Positions 43,987 to 52,471 of a DNA stretch of 64,000 nucleotides are shown here, one piece after another. A program made the translations under genes and the position numbers. The stretch spans positions 1-64,000 of the forward strand of contig NZ_JACRVU010000014.1 of assembly GCF_018811945.1 (NCBI RefSeq). Direction: 5' to 3'. The stretch comes from Gluconobacter sp. P1C6_b. GTDB taxonomy: Bacteria; Pseudomonadota; Alphaproteobacteria; Acetobacterales; Acetobacteraceae. The notes below the pieces were generated by a model. The model saw only the letters and a program-made list of their open reading frames with translations, made no database searches and was not told where the DNA came from. Every line of letters starts with the position of its first letter. Position 1 is the first letter of the stretch.

Positions 43987-46692
43987 ATGCGGGACGACCC
44001 GCGCGAAACCCTGACTGAAAGCTATCGCAGTGCGGCCCGCCTGAATGGCTTGAGAGCCGAACAGCTGCAGAAGGAAAATCAGAAGCTTCGGCGCCAGCTG
44101 TTTCTGATTCAGACGTCCCTGTCCTGGCGTGTGACGCTTCCCCTGCGGGCTGTGCGGGCTCTGACATTTGGCAGGCTGCTGTCCGGCCGCCCTGTGAGCG
44201 AACTTCCGGGGCGGCTGTTGCATTTCTGGGAACGGGAAGGTCTATCAGGGATCAGGAAAACTGTTACCCATCGTGTTCGCCGCCTGAAGCGCATCCATGG
44301 TGAACGGCAGAAAATTTCTACACCAGCCAAGGGTGATACAGCGGCGCTTCATTCTTACAAAGCTATTCCCCAGTGCGGAACTGCGAGACTGAAACCCCAG
44401 ATTCTCATCATTGCGGAACTCAGCCTGAGGCAGTGTGCCAAGTATCGTGTCTGGCAGAAGCGGGATTTCCTGAAGACGCTGGGCTGGTCAGTTCAGGTAG
44501 TGGACTGGCGGGATCTTGCCGAAGCACAGTCTGCCCTTCAGCTTTGCACGCATGTCATTTTTTATCGGGTTCCGGGCTTCGACGATGTCATGAAGCTGGT
44601 GCAGGAAGCGCATCGGCTGGGACTGGCTCCGCGCTGGGAGGTGGATGACCTTATCTTCGATGAAGGAGAGTATCGGCAGAACGGCAATATCGACACGCTT
44701 CCTGCGGCGGAACGTGATCTTCTGCTTTCAGGGGTGGCGTTGTTCCGCCGGTGTATGCTGGCCTGTGGTCGGGGCATTGCCTCGACGGCGGCTCTTGCGG
44801 GCGCCATGCGAGAGGCGGGGCTGACAGATGTCGCTGTTCTGGAAAATGCCCTGGACGCACAGACGCTTGGAATTGCAGAAGTTCTTCCTCTTCCTGTGCC
44901 ATCAGGCCGGATCTGGGTTTCGTATGGGTCGGGCACCAATACTCATGATGCCGATTTCAGGCAGGCCGAGGCGGGGCTTCTGGCAGCGATGGATGAGGAG
45001 CCGCGGCTTTGCCTGAGGGTTATCGGGCAGTTGCAGCTGTCTTCGGCATTCAGCCGGTTCGGGGATCGGGTCGAGCGTCTCACGGAGCTGACCTATCCGG
45101 ACTATCTGAAGGCCCTGTCCCAGACGGATATCGCGATTGCTCCGCTGGAAAAGACGCTGTTCAATGACTGTAAAAGCAACATCAAGTTTCTTGAGGCGGC
45201 CATTGTCCGGGTTGCGGCCATCTGTTCTCCCTGTGCCGCGTTCCTGACAGTTCTGCGCGATGGGAAGAACGGCCTCCTTGCCGCAGATACCGCAGCATGG
45301 CGAAACGGGTTCCTGGCCCTGGCGCGGGATGGAGATTACCGGAAACGTCTGGCGGAAGCGGCGTATAAGGACGTGATGGCGCGGTATGCCCCAGAGGCGA
45401 TGGCGCAGACACAGGCCCGGGCGTTGTTTGGTCTTCCGCCCAGTCGGGAAGCGGAAGGCCTCAGGATTCTGATGGCGAATGTCTATTTCGCTCCCCGCTC
45501 TTTTGGCGGTGCCACGATTGTGGCCGAGGAGATGGGGCGCCGGCTGGTCCGGAAAGGGGTTCAGGTCAGTGTCATGACGTCCAGACCACCTGCCGTGGAT
45601 ATCCCTGACGGGGATGTTCGTTACGACGTGGATGGCATGATGGTTTTTGCCTCCGTGTTGCCTGACGGTCTGGACGGGGTGGGGCATCTGGATAATCCGG
45701 CAATGGCTTCCCGGTTTGCGGATATGCTTGACGCCTGTCAGCCGGATGTCGTGCATGTTCATGCTGCGCAGGGACTGGGAACGGGGATCCTGCGGATCTG
45801 TCAGGAGAGGGGAATTCCCTACGTCCTTACGCTGCACGATGCCTGGTGGCTTTGTGAGCGGCAGTTCATGGTCAAAGGGGACGGACGGTACTGTTTCCAG
45901 ACCACTATCGATCCTGCGGTCTGTCAGGCCTGTGTACCGGGTGTGCGGCATCTTGCGGATCGGACTGTCGTGATGCGGCAGGCCTTGGCGGGTGCGGCCC
46001 TTCTGATCAGTCCGTCACAGGCCCATCGTGAGCTCTATCTTGCAAACGGGATTGCGCCTGAACGGATCGTGGTCAATCGTAACGGTTTCTGCTGGCCGAA
46101 GCGTGCGCGTCGGCCGCGCTCCCCCGGGACGCCGCTGCGCTTCGGATTTGTCGGCGGGACAGAGGCCGTCAAGGGATATGGCCTGCTGAAAGAGGCTATG
46201 CAGTCCCTATCGCGCAGTGACTGGGAGCTTGTCGTTGTCGATAACAAGCTCAACCTGGGGTTTCAGTCGATCTTTCCGGAAGACTGGACCGTTCGTGGGA
46301 AGCTGCGGGTTGTGCCTGCCTACACACAGGCCAGCCTTGATGACTTCTATGACCAGATCGATGTCCTGCTGTTTCCGTCGCAGTGGAAGGAAAGCTACGG
46401 CCTGACGGTGCGGGAAGCGCTGGCGCGGGATGTCTGGGTCGTCACGACGTCTCCGGGGGGACAATCGGAAGATGTGGTGGACGGGGTAAACGGAACGTGG
46501 TTGCCGCTGGACGGTAAACCACAGACGCTTGTCCAGGCCGTCTCCGCGCTTCTGGAGGCGCCGGAACGCTTCGAGGGATACGTTAATCCGTACAAGGAAC
46601 AGCTTGCGACATACGACATGCAGGCGGAGGAACTTTACGGCTTCCTGAAGCGGTCCGCCGGGCAGTCTAGCGGCCGAGAAGCAGGGCTATAA
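43987..46692 (+). CDS. Giant glycosyltransferase with two GT-B domains
   Basis: The 901-residue protein has a short coiled coil (about 15-40) and the segment TSLSWRVTLPLRAVRAL (about 43-59), often seen at the start of multi-domain cell-surface glycosyltransferases. The first GT-B half (about 135-480) has AKYRVWQKRDFL, SYGSGTNTHDADF and CKSNIKFLEAAIV; the second GT4-type half (about 490-890) has YFAPRSFGGATIVAEE, VVHVHAAQGLGTG, FVGGTEAVKGYG and FPSQWKESYGLTVREAL. The first half is like the GT-B part of the 974-residue protein. No strong ribosome site is seen before ATG. Confidence 0.82.
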   Translation: MRDDPRETLTESYRSAARLNGLRAEQLQKENQKLRRQLFLIQTSLSWRVTLPLRAVRALTFGRLLSGRPVSELPGRLLHFWEREGLSGIRKTVTHRVRRLKRIHGERQKISTPAKGDTAALHSYKAIPQCGTARLKPQILIIAELSLRQCAKYRVWQKRDFLKTLGWSVQVVDWRDLAEAQSALQLCTHVIFYRVPGFDDVMKLVQEAHRLGLAPRWEVDDLIFDEGEYRQNGNIDTLPAAERDLLLSGVALFRRCMLACGRGIASTAALAGAMREAGLTDVAVLENALDAQTLGIAEVLPLPVPSGRIWVSYGSGTNTHDADFRQAEAGLLAAMDEEPRLCLRVIGQLQLSSAFSRFGDRVERLTELTYPDYLKALSQTDIAIAPLEKTLFNDCKSNIKFLEAAIVRVAAICSPCAAFLTVLRDGKNGLLAADTAAWRNGFLALARDGDYRKRLAEAAYKDVMARYAPEAMAQTQARALFGLPPSREAEGLRILMANVYFAPRSFGGATIVAEEMGRRLVRKGVQVSVMTSRPPAVDIPDGDVRYDVDGMMVFASVLPDGLDGVGHLDNPAMASRFADMLDACQPDVVHVHAAQGLGTGILRICQERGIPYVLTLHDAWWLCERQFMVKGDGRYCFQTTIDPAVCQACVPGVRHLADRTVVMRQALAGAALLISPSQAHRELYLANGIAPERIVVNRNGFCWPKRARRPRSPGTPLRFGFVGGTEAVKGYGLLKEAMQSLSRSDWELVVVDNKLNLGFQSIFPEDWTVRGKLRVVPAYTQASLDDFYDQIDVLLFPSQWKESYGLTVREALARDVWVVTTSPGGQSEDVVDGVNGTWLPLDGKPQTLVQAVSALLEAPERFEGYVNPYKEQLATYDMQAEELYGFLKRSAGQSSGREAGL

Positions 46693-47593
46693 GGGCTTGG
46701 CGCCGGTCTTCGCTGGCCAGGGCCTGGATCAGTCTGGCCCGGAAGCCAGCGCGTTTGGCGCGGTTGCGGGGAGGTGTTGCCGCAAGATAACGGGCGATCC
46801 AGTCGGGGCTGAAGAAGGCGGGATCGGGGATTTCCTGCCGCCACAGATGGGTGGACGCGATTCCGCTCGGGTTGTCGCGCAGGAGTTCGGTCTTGATGAA
46901 GGGGGCGTGGCCGGAGCGCAGGACGGCGCGCCAGTCCGTGTGCATGGGGTTGAGCGCCAGAAGACGGGCGAGGCCTCGGGGATTGCTCCAGGCGGCTCCG
47001 CAAGACAGTCCGGCCGCCTTGATGGCGAGGCCGAGACCAAGTTCCCCGTGCAGGACGATCTCGTCCTTGCTCATGTCGCTGAAGGGCTGGTTGAAGATCC
47101 GTCGGACTGCCGGATGATCCAGCGCCTCGCGGGTCATGCACAGGAACCAGGATTGCAGATGGGGTACGACGGCTTCCGAGCGGACCATGCCCCAGATCTG
47201 AAGGTTCTGCGCCCGCATACGCTCCACGATGGGATTGAGCGGGAGAAGCGGGCCAAAGACGCTGTCATTGGCGAACAGGATTTCGTCAGCGTCCCTGTCG
47301 CACTCACGGGAGAGCAGGAATTGCCAGGCTCCGAAGTCCAGCCCGGTATTGGGGCGGGCATGGACGGTTGCTAGGACCGGAGGTGTACCGCTTGCGAGGT
47401 CATCGTGCAGCGCTTGGGCTTCTGTTTCCGACAGGCCGGAGGCGGCGATGTGGATCGTGAAGCCACACGATGAGATCTGGCGGAGCAGATGGCGTGTGTG
47501 AGGGGGAAACCCCGCTTCTGTACTGTAATATGCGAACAGGCAGACAGGGGCTGACACGGACCGTCCTGTTGAAGAAAGAAACGTTAAATTCAT
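46667..47593 (-). CDS. Rhamnan synthesis F (RgpF) family protein
   Basis: The 308-residue protein shows the RgpF core: VCLFAYYSTEAGFPPHTRHLL near the N-terminus (in two parts), ARPNTGLDFGAWQFLL (about 79-94), ILFANDSVFGPLLPL, IWGMVRSE and LQSWFLCM. RgpF members take part in making rhamnose-glucose or other surface polysaccharides, and may themselves transfer sugar. Its 3' end overlaps the convergent 901-residue gene by 26 bp. No good ribosome site is visible. Confidence 0.85.
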   Translation of the reverse strand: MNLTFLSSTGRSVSAPVCLFAYYSTEAGFPPHTRHLLRQISSCGFTIHIAASGLSETEAQALHDDLASGTPPVLATVHARPNTGLDFGAWQFLLSRECDRDADEILFANDSVFGPLLPLNPIVERMRAQNLQIWGMVRSEAVVPHLQSWFLCMTREALDHPAVRRIFNQPFSDMSKDEIVLHGELGLGLAIKAAGLSCGAAWSNPRGLARLLALNPMHTDWRAVLRSGHAPFIKTELLRDNPSGIASTHLWRQEIPDPAFFSPDWIARYLAATPPRNRAKRAGFRARLIQALASEDRRQALIALLLGR

Positions 47594-47736
47594 GATATAT
47601 GGTTGTTTCTAGGGCGGTTCTATAGGAAACACTATGGCATTCTGAGGCGATAGACAATCCGCCCTTCAGTTCGCATTAGCGGCATTTCTGTACCGGCAAG
47701 ATGCGATCTGCACTGAGTAAATCCGGAGTTTTATTC

Positions 47737-48006
47737 ATGAGCAAAGCTTTTCTTGCCGCAGTTCTGCAGGATTCCATGAACTGCACAGGCGTTGTTGCCC
47801 AGCGGGCGGTCAACGACATGATTGACGCCATTATTGAGGAACTGCGCGAAGAAGGCGGCTTTACGCTGCCGTCTTTCGGGACGTTCACGGTCTGTGAAAC
47901 CAAGGCAAGGCAGGCCGTCAATCCGCGGACCGGAGAGCCTGTCGAGGTTTCAGCAGGGCGGACCGTCAGGTTCAAGGCCAGTCCGGGACTGAAACAGCTT
48001 GTCTGA
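47737..48006 (+). CDS. HU/IHF family DNA-binding protein
   Basis: The 89-residue protein has helices KAFLAAVLQDSMNCTGVVAQRAVNDMI, FTLPSFGTFTVCETKAR and the DNA-bending arm AVNPRTGEPVEVSAGRTVRFKASPGLK in outline; NPRTGE is the HU signature. It is rather acidic and diverged in helix 1 (Cys at 17), so it may be an accessory HU. GGAG precedes ATG 47737. Confidence 0.9.
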   Translation: MSKAFLAAVLQDSMNCTGVVAQRAVNDMIDAIIEELREEGGFTLPSFGTFTVCETKARQAVNPRTGEPVEVSAGRTVRFKASPGLKQLV

Positions 48007-48017
48007 AGGATCGTGAA

Positions 48018-48044
48018 CGCTCTGACAGGGGAACTGTCGGAGCG
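48018..48044 (+). terminator. Hairpin after the HU gene
   Basis: CGCTCTGACAG pairs with CTGTCGGAGCG (11 pairs, one G-T) around GGGAA. No T-run follows, so termination would need Rho or the opposing transcript. It lies at the convergent junction with the next gene. Confidence 0.4.
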
Positions 48045-48082
48045 CCCGGTGCAACGTGCTTGTGACTGCGCCAAAAGGGCTG

Positions 48083-49534
48083 TCAGATAATGGACATGAT
48101 CTGGGGGCCGAGAAGCGACTTCAGATTCATCCTGTCGTCACTCTCGAGTGTGGATGATTTCAGTAAGAATTCTTCATACGGAAAAGATCCTGCAGAATTG
48201 AGCATGTAATATATCAGGTCCGAGGCCGGACCCTCGTTGTCTCCAACGAATGTCAGTTCAGATACCTTTTCTCCGAAGTAAAACTTTTCCCAGTCTGAAG
48301 CCTCTTCCCGGGAAAATTCTACGCTTCCACCATGACCTACGGGAATGCAGGTCAGGTATTTTTGAGTTTTCGGAGATTGTATGAAGATGGAACCATCCGA
48401 TTCATTGGAATCGAATTCAAATTCATAGCAGTAATTGCTTTGGGCCGAGTGGCTGATGTGGAATCTGACATTTGAGGAATACACAAAAGGATTCCGGAAA
48501 ATCCAGATTTTATTGCTGTCGTAGGGGATAGCCGCCAGGATTCGCTCAAATCCCTCTCCCTGAAAGAGATGTCCATCAATGTTGTTCAGGGAAAGGTATT
48601 CGCCATGAATGCTTTTGAGATGGAAGAGATCCACTTTTCTGTGAGGAGTCAGGCTGTTTTCCGTGTTTTCCAGAGCGTTTCCTTTCTCGAGGAAATTCTT
48701 CATCGAATACTGGAAAACTGATTTTTTGATATTGTTGTAGACGGTATTTGCCGCATTGATGCGTGCCTGATCCTGGGGGTCATAGACATCATTGCGATCA
48801 AAATGAGACCAGTAGACCGTACTGTTCGACAGATCGGAGCCCAGGCGTCTTTTGATGCGGTCGATGAAATGCTCCATGGAGCGACAGATGTAATGATTGA
48901 TTCTGGCGCCTTCCCACAGGATGTTTTTCGTCGCCCCGGGACGCCATTCTACGGGCTGGCCAGCAGCGTCCGCGTAATTTCCATAGGACAGGTTGAACTT
49001 GTGGGGGTTTTCATACACGAAGCTGACAGCTTCTGGTCTTACGAAGCTCTTTACGAGCGTATTGTCATTAAGTTCGGGCGTCGATCTGTGGTTGAAGACC
49101 TGGTAGGTCGGGACCTTGTCTTTCAGGACCCTGCTGGAACTTCCGTATATGCACCAGCTTAGGGCAATTCCCGTGTCGTCTTTACGGAATTTGTCCAGAA
49201 ACCCGTTTATGTCTTGGGTGCCGTCGATGCTGACATATTCGTCACCATCCAGCATGGCGATCCACTCATAATGATCGATGGACTTCTTGATGGCATCAAA
49301 ATAGCTGTCGCGTTGTCTGTAGTAAAAATTGCCTTCAAGCATGGAAGTCCTGCAAACCTCCACGTTGTAAATTCCTTCGCAGGATTTGGCTATTTCATAG
49401 GTCCCGTCGGTCGAGTGGTCGTCATATACAAATATTTTATCGAACCCGAGGGAAATATGCCATGATAGCCATGCCATGATGTCATGGGCTTCGTCTTTAA
49501 CGAAAAGCACTATTGCAGATTTTTCTTTTTTCAC
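48083..49534 (-). CDS. Glycosyltransferase of GT92/PF13704 type with beta-trefoil-like C-terminus
   Basis: The frame codes for AIVLFVKDEAHDIMAWLSWHISLGFDKIFVYDDHSTDGT in several blocks, the pattern of GT-A 'Glyco_tranf_2_4' enzymes, with the metal motif MLDGDEY. From about residue 300 (FHLKSIHGEYLSL...IQSPKTQKYLTC) the sequence looks like a beta-trefoil lectin or fascin module. The frame stays open into tRNA-Gln, so an inner start is needed. GTG at 49534, 483 residues, behind CAGGG, fits best. The gene is A+T-rich and looks transferred. Confidence 0.75.
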   Translation of the reverse strand: MKKEKSAIVLFVKDEAHDIMAWLSWHISLGFDKIFVYDDHSTDGTYEIAKSCEGIYNVEVCRTSMLEGNFYYRQRDSYFDAIKKSIDHYEWIAMLDGDEYVSIDGTQDINGFLDKFRKDDTGIALSWCIYGSSSRVLKDKVPTYQVFNHRSTPELNDNTLVKSFVRPEAVSFVYENPHKFNLSYGNYADAAGQPVEWRPGATKNILWEGARINHYICRSMEHFIDRIKRRLGSDLSNSTVYWSHFDRNDVYDPQDQARINAANTVYNNIKKSVFQYSMKNFLEKGNALENTENSLTPHRKVDLFHLKSIHGEYLSLNNIDGHLFQGEGFERILAAIPYDSNKIWIFRNPFVYSSNVRFHISHSAQSNYCYEFEFDSNESDGSIFIQSPKTQKYLTCIPVGHGGSVEFSREEASDWEKFYFGEKVSELTFVGDNEGPASDLIYYMLNSAGSFPYEEFLLKSSTLESDDRMNLKSLLGPQIMSII

Positions 49535-49673
49535 GACGAAGACCCTGATTGATGTCGGAAGTATGTCCTTCCAGATTACATCCTTGATCGAGATTAGCCA
49601 AATCAGTTGACGTGCATTGTCCTGAACCGCGGCGGACCTGTTGCGGGAAGGATTTTCCGGTTTTTTTAGAGGC

Positions 49674-49748
49674 TGGCTGGGGTGGGAGGATTCGAACCTC
49701 CGCATGGCGGAATCAAAATCCGCTGCCTTACCGCTTGGCTACACCCCA
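49674..49748 (-). tRNA. tRNA-Gln (anticodon TTG)
   Basis: On the - strand the 75-nt cloverleaf begins TGGGGTGTAGCCAAGCGGTA. It has the anticodon arm GCGGA-TTTTGAT-TCCGC, with TTG as anticodon, the T-arm GGAGGTTCGAATCCTCC, and ends CCCCAGCCA with the CCA encoded. Confidence 0.95.
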
Positions 49749-49819
49749 AATGATGCGCCCTTCAGAGCGCATGCTTCCGGCCTTCTAATCTGAACCGGCT
49801 GCCTTCGTAAAGTGCGAAG

Positions 49820-50509
49820 TCAGGATTCCAGTTCAAGATCGTGGTCGGGCAGGCCGGTATTGTTCATGGCCTCATCCATTTTGCGTCGGGCAGAAGGCTT
49901 GAGAATCCCGTAGCGCTCGGCACGGTCCAGGGCCGTATCGAGGGCTGCCATGGTGGCTGCGAGGTCGGGGCTTTCGTCCTTTTCCCAGGCCCGCATGGCG
50001 TGAGCCCAGACTCCGGCCAGGGCATTGATGCGCATCACGCCGCCAAAGCCTGTGCAGTCGATCCCTGCGGCTTCTGCGAGCCATTTCATGGAATCAAGGG
50101 TAGTGCCGGCCAGAAAAGCCGCCAGAGCCGGGTCGTAGGGTACGGCCTGGAGGACTGCGCGCACGCCTTCACGATATTCCTGGAAGATATCGAAGCGGCG
50201 CATGATCAGGTCGAAAAGATATTCGCGAAGCGTTCCGCCGTCACCGTCGTCACGCAGGGCACTGGCATCGGCAAGGCGCCCGAGCTGGAGCAGCAGAAGG
50301 GCCTTGACCGGATAGCGCCTGCGGACGGTTTCGACGGGAAGACCGGCTTCGCGGGCCGCGTCCACGAGGGAAAAGCGGTGCCATCCCTCGTTTCCGGCGA
50401 GCGACAGGGCAGACTGGAGAAGGGCGGCGTCGAAGGCTTCCTGCGCCATGTCCGGCGAACCGCTCAGTGCCATGTCGTCGGATTCAAAGGGGTCCTGCCG
50501 TCCGTCCAT
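49820..50509 (-). CDS. TetR-family transcriptional regulator
   Basis: The 229-residue protein has an N-terminal helix-turn-helix (AALLQSALSLAGNEGWHRFSLVDAAREAG in outline, VETVRRRYPVKALLLLQL) and a helical C-terminal domain. AGGAGA precedes ATG. Its 3' end is 72 bp from tRNA-Gln. It is not divergent to any obvious target: proC, ybjN-like and ubiK upstream all run the same way. The ligand is unknown. Confidence 0.8.
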   Translation of the reverse strand: MDGRQDPFESDDMALSGSPDMAQEAFDAALLQSALSLAGNEGWHRFSLVDAAREAGLPVETVRRRYPVKALLLLQLGRLADASALRDDGDGGTLREYLFDLIMRRFDIFQEYREGVRAVLQAVPYDPALAAFLAGTTLDSMKWLAEAAGIDCTGFGGVMRINALAGVWAHAMRAWEKDESPDLAATMAALDTALDRAERYGILKPSARRKMDEAMNNTGLPDHDLELES

Positions 50510-50590
50510 ACGGGTCTCCTGTCGAAAGCTTCTGGTTTCATGGTGGGAGCATTGCGGTCTGCCGACAAGCTCTCTCCCATAAAGAAACCG

Positions 50591-51412
50591 TCAGCCTGCG
50601 AGTTCGTCGGCCCGTTTTGTAGCAGCGTCAATAGCTTTTGGAACAGTCTCTGGCCAGGCGTCGGATTTCATGAGGACGGCCAGGGCTGCTGCTGTGGTGC
50701 CATTGGGGCTGGTGACGGCCTTGCGCAGGTCTTCCGCGCTGTCGGGCAGATCATCGAGCATGCGCCCGGCGCCGTAGATCGTTCCACGCGCCAGCCGGCG
50801 GGCGATTGTCGGGGACAGGCCATGCTGCTGACCGGCTTTTTCCAGAAGCTCTGCCAGCAGGAAGACATAGGCGGGGCCGGAGCCGGAGATGGCGGTGACG
50901 ACGGAAAGATCGGCTTCCTTCTCCACCGGGACGACGTCTCCGACTGCGAAGAGCAGATCGTGACAGATGGATTTCTGCTCCGGCGTGGCGGAGGGCGAGG
51001 CGTAGAGACCACTGATCCCGGCGCCCACGGCAGAAGGCGTATTGGGCATGGCGCGCAGGACCGGCATGTCCGCGCCAGCCAGTTGGGCCGCCTCCGAAAG
51101 GGCGGCGCAGGTGCGTCCGGCCATGACGGAGAGAATGGCGGCGTTGCTCATGCGGGGGCCAAGCGCCTTGCCGATTGCGTCGATCATGATTTCGGCAGTG
51201 GCTGGCTTGACGGCAAGAACGATGACGTCGGGTTTGAAACCGGCGGGGATTTCGGCGGCGGTACGGACGACGGTGATGGCGTCGTCCGTACCGGTTCGGT
51301 GTCGGTCAAGAATGACGAGCCGGGGCGGTGTGGGGGAGGCGAGCCAGCCGTCGAGCAGCGCGCCTCCCATCTTTCCGCACCCTGCGAGAAGAACCGAAGG
51401 GACGGATGGCAC
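50591..51412 (-). CDS. proC: Pyrroline-5-carboxylate reductase
   Basis: It performs the last step of proline synthesis with NADPH. The 273-residue protein has the Rossmann motif VLLAGCGKMGGALLDGW, ILAVKP-type VIVLAVKPATA, RAMPNTPSAVGAGISG, and the C-terminal SGSGPAYVFLLAELLEKAG. The start is a GTG behind GGAGACGC. The preceding ybjN-like gene stops 2 nt upstream, so the two are coupled. Confidence 0.94.
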   Translation of the reverse strand: MPSVPSVLLAGCGKMGGALLDGWLASPTPPRLVILDRHRTGTDDAITVVRTAAEIPAGFKPDVIVLAVKPATAEIMIDAIGKALGPRMSNAAILSVMAGRTCAALSEAAQLAGADMPVLRAMPNTPSAVGAGISGLYASPSATPEQKSICHDLLFAVGDVVPVEKEADLSVVTAISGSGPAYVFLLAELLEKAGQQHGLSPTIARRLARGTIYGAGRMLDDLPDSAEDLRKAVTSPNGTTAAALAVLMKSDAWPETVPKAIDAATKRADELAG

Positions 51413-51414
51413 GG

Positions 51415-51921
51415 TCAGGCGTCTCCTGCGCAGTCGAGCATTGCGGCGTCTATGGCGTCCTGCGGTGATTTCCCGCCCCAGAGTGCGAACTGGAAGGCGG
51501 GATAGAAGCGCTCGCATTCGGACATGGCGATGTCCACGAGGTCTTCCATGCTTTCACCGGGAAGAGTCTGTACGCCACGCAGCAGCAGCGTATGTCGGTA
51601 AGAGGGGGTTCCGGTATCGGGATCGACGGCGAAATGGCCGATCCAGAGGCGGTTATTGGCCAGGGAAACGAGTTCATGGACGGCCGGACGGCGCTTGGCG
51701 GGCGAGCGCAGGTCCAGGATGCAGTTGAGATGCAGGGCCGAGAGTTCGTCGGACCATGTGAAATACAGCGAATAATCGCACCACTGTCCGGGGGCCTGGG
51801 CGGCCATTTCGGACGGGCCGAGGCGTTCGAACTCCCATTCATAAAGGCCCATGACCTGTTCCATCAGGTCGAGCGGATGGGATTCTGTTTCCGTGGTGAG
51901 TGAGGTGCTCAGGGCAGGCAT
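51415..51921 (-). CDS. YbjN domain-containing protein
   Basis: The 168-residue protein has the YbjN/type III secretion chaperone-like fold: MGLYEWEFERLGPSEM, YSLYFTWSDELSALHLNCILDL in outline, NRLWIGHFAVD, MEDLVDIAMSECERFYPAFQFALWGG. YbjN proteins act as general chaperone-like or regulatory factors. A strong G+C hairpin (GCACCGGC/GCCGGTGC, 51950-51970) lies in its leader. It is followed immediately by proC. Confidence 0.85.
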   Translation of the reverse strand: MPALSTSLTTETESHPLDLMEQVMGLYEWEFERLGPSEMAAQAPGQWCDYSLYFTWSDELSALHLNCILDLRSPAKRRPAVHELVSLANNRLWIGHFAVDPDTGTPSYRHTLLLRGVQTLPGESMEDLVDIAMSECERFYPAFQFALWGGKSPQDAIDAAMLDCAGDA

Positions 51922-52099
51922 GGCGGGTCTCCCAAGGCCGTGGAGCCTGGCACCGGCCTGGCGCCGGTGCGGCGCTCCAGATGTCTGCGGCCGGAAGAGG
52001 CAAATCCCCTCCCGACATCAGTCACGTTATGGACCCTTTGCGCGGTGTGCAAGCATTACGCGTTGCAAAAGTCACACTGGCCCTGGTGACTGTTGCAGA

Positions 52100-52390
52100 T
52101 CAGCCCTGCGGGCCGCCTTTCTCTTCGGTTGCGAGTTCCTCGACAGCGGCGAGACGCGATTCGATTTCGGCCAGACGCTGTTCGGTGGCGTCCTGTGCCA
52201 TGCGGGCGCGGGTGGCCATTTCCTGCACGGCGTCGAATTCGTCACGGCGGACGAGGTCGAGGCTGTTGAGGATTTCGTCAACGCGGGTGCGGACGATGGC
52301 GTGAAGTTCTTCGCGGGCGCCCGTCACGGCGGAAAAGGCGTTGCCGGCAAGGCCTGCGAGGTCGTCGAAAAAGCGGGGTCTGTCAGCCAT
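52100..52390 (-). CDS. ubiK: Ubiquinone biosynthesis accessory factor UbiK (BMFP family)
   Basis: The 96-residue protein has an N-terminal amphipathic part (FFDDLAGLAGNAFSAVTGAREEL in outline) and a C-terminal coiled coil (LVRRDEFDAVQEM, RLAEIESRLAAVEEL) that drives trimer formation. UbiK helps ubiquinone synthesis by binding UbiJ or membranes. AGGAAC precedes ATG. It is divergent from hldD. Confidence 0.88.
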   Translation of the reverse strand: MADRPRFFDDLAGLAGNAFSAVTGAREELHAIVRTRVDEILNSLDLVRRDEFDAVQEMATRARMAQDATEQRLAEIESRLAAVEELATEEKGGPQG

Positions 52391-52471
52391 GATGAAGTTC
52401 CTGCTGTTCTGCGGCGTGTCATGTCGGGCGCGTCGCTTGGATCGTTATCGGGGACAGACTATACAGGAAGG

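Noticed and set aside
51950-51970. Terminator between ubiK and the ybjN-like gene
   Set aside because: GCACCGGC/GCCGGTGC is a strong stem, but there is no T-run on either strand and it lies close to the ybjN-like start codon; noted only as a leader hairpin.
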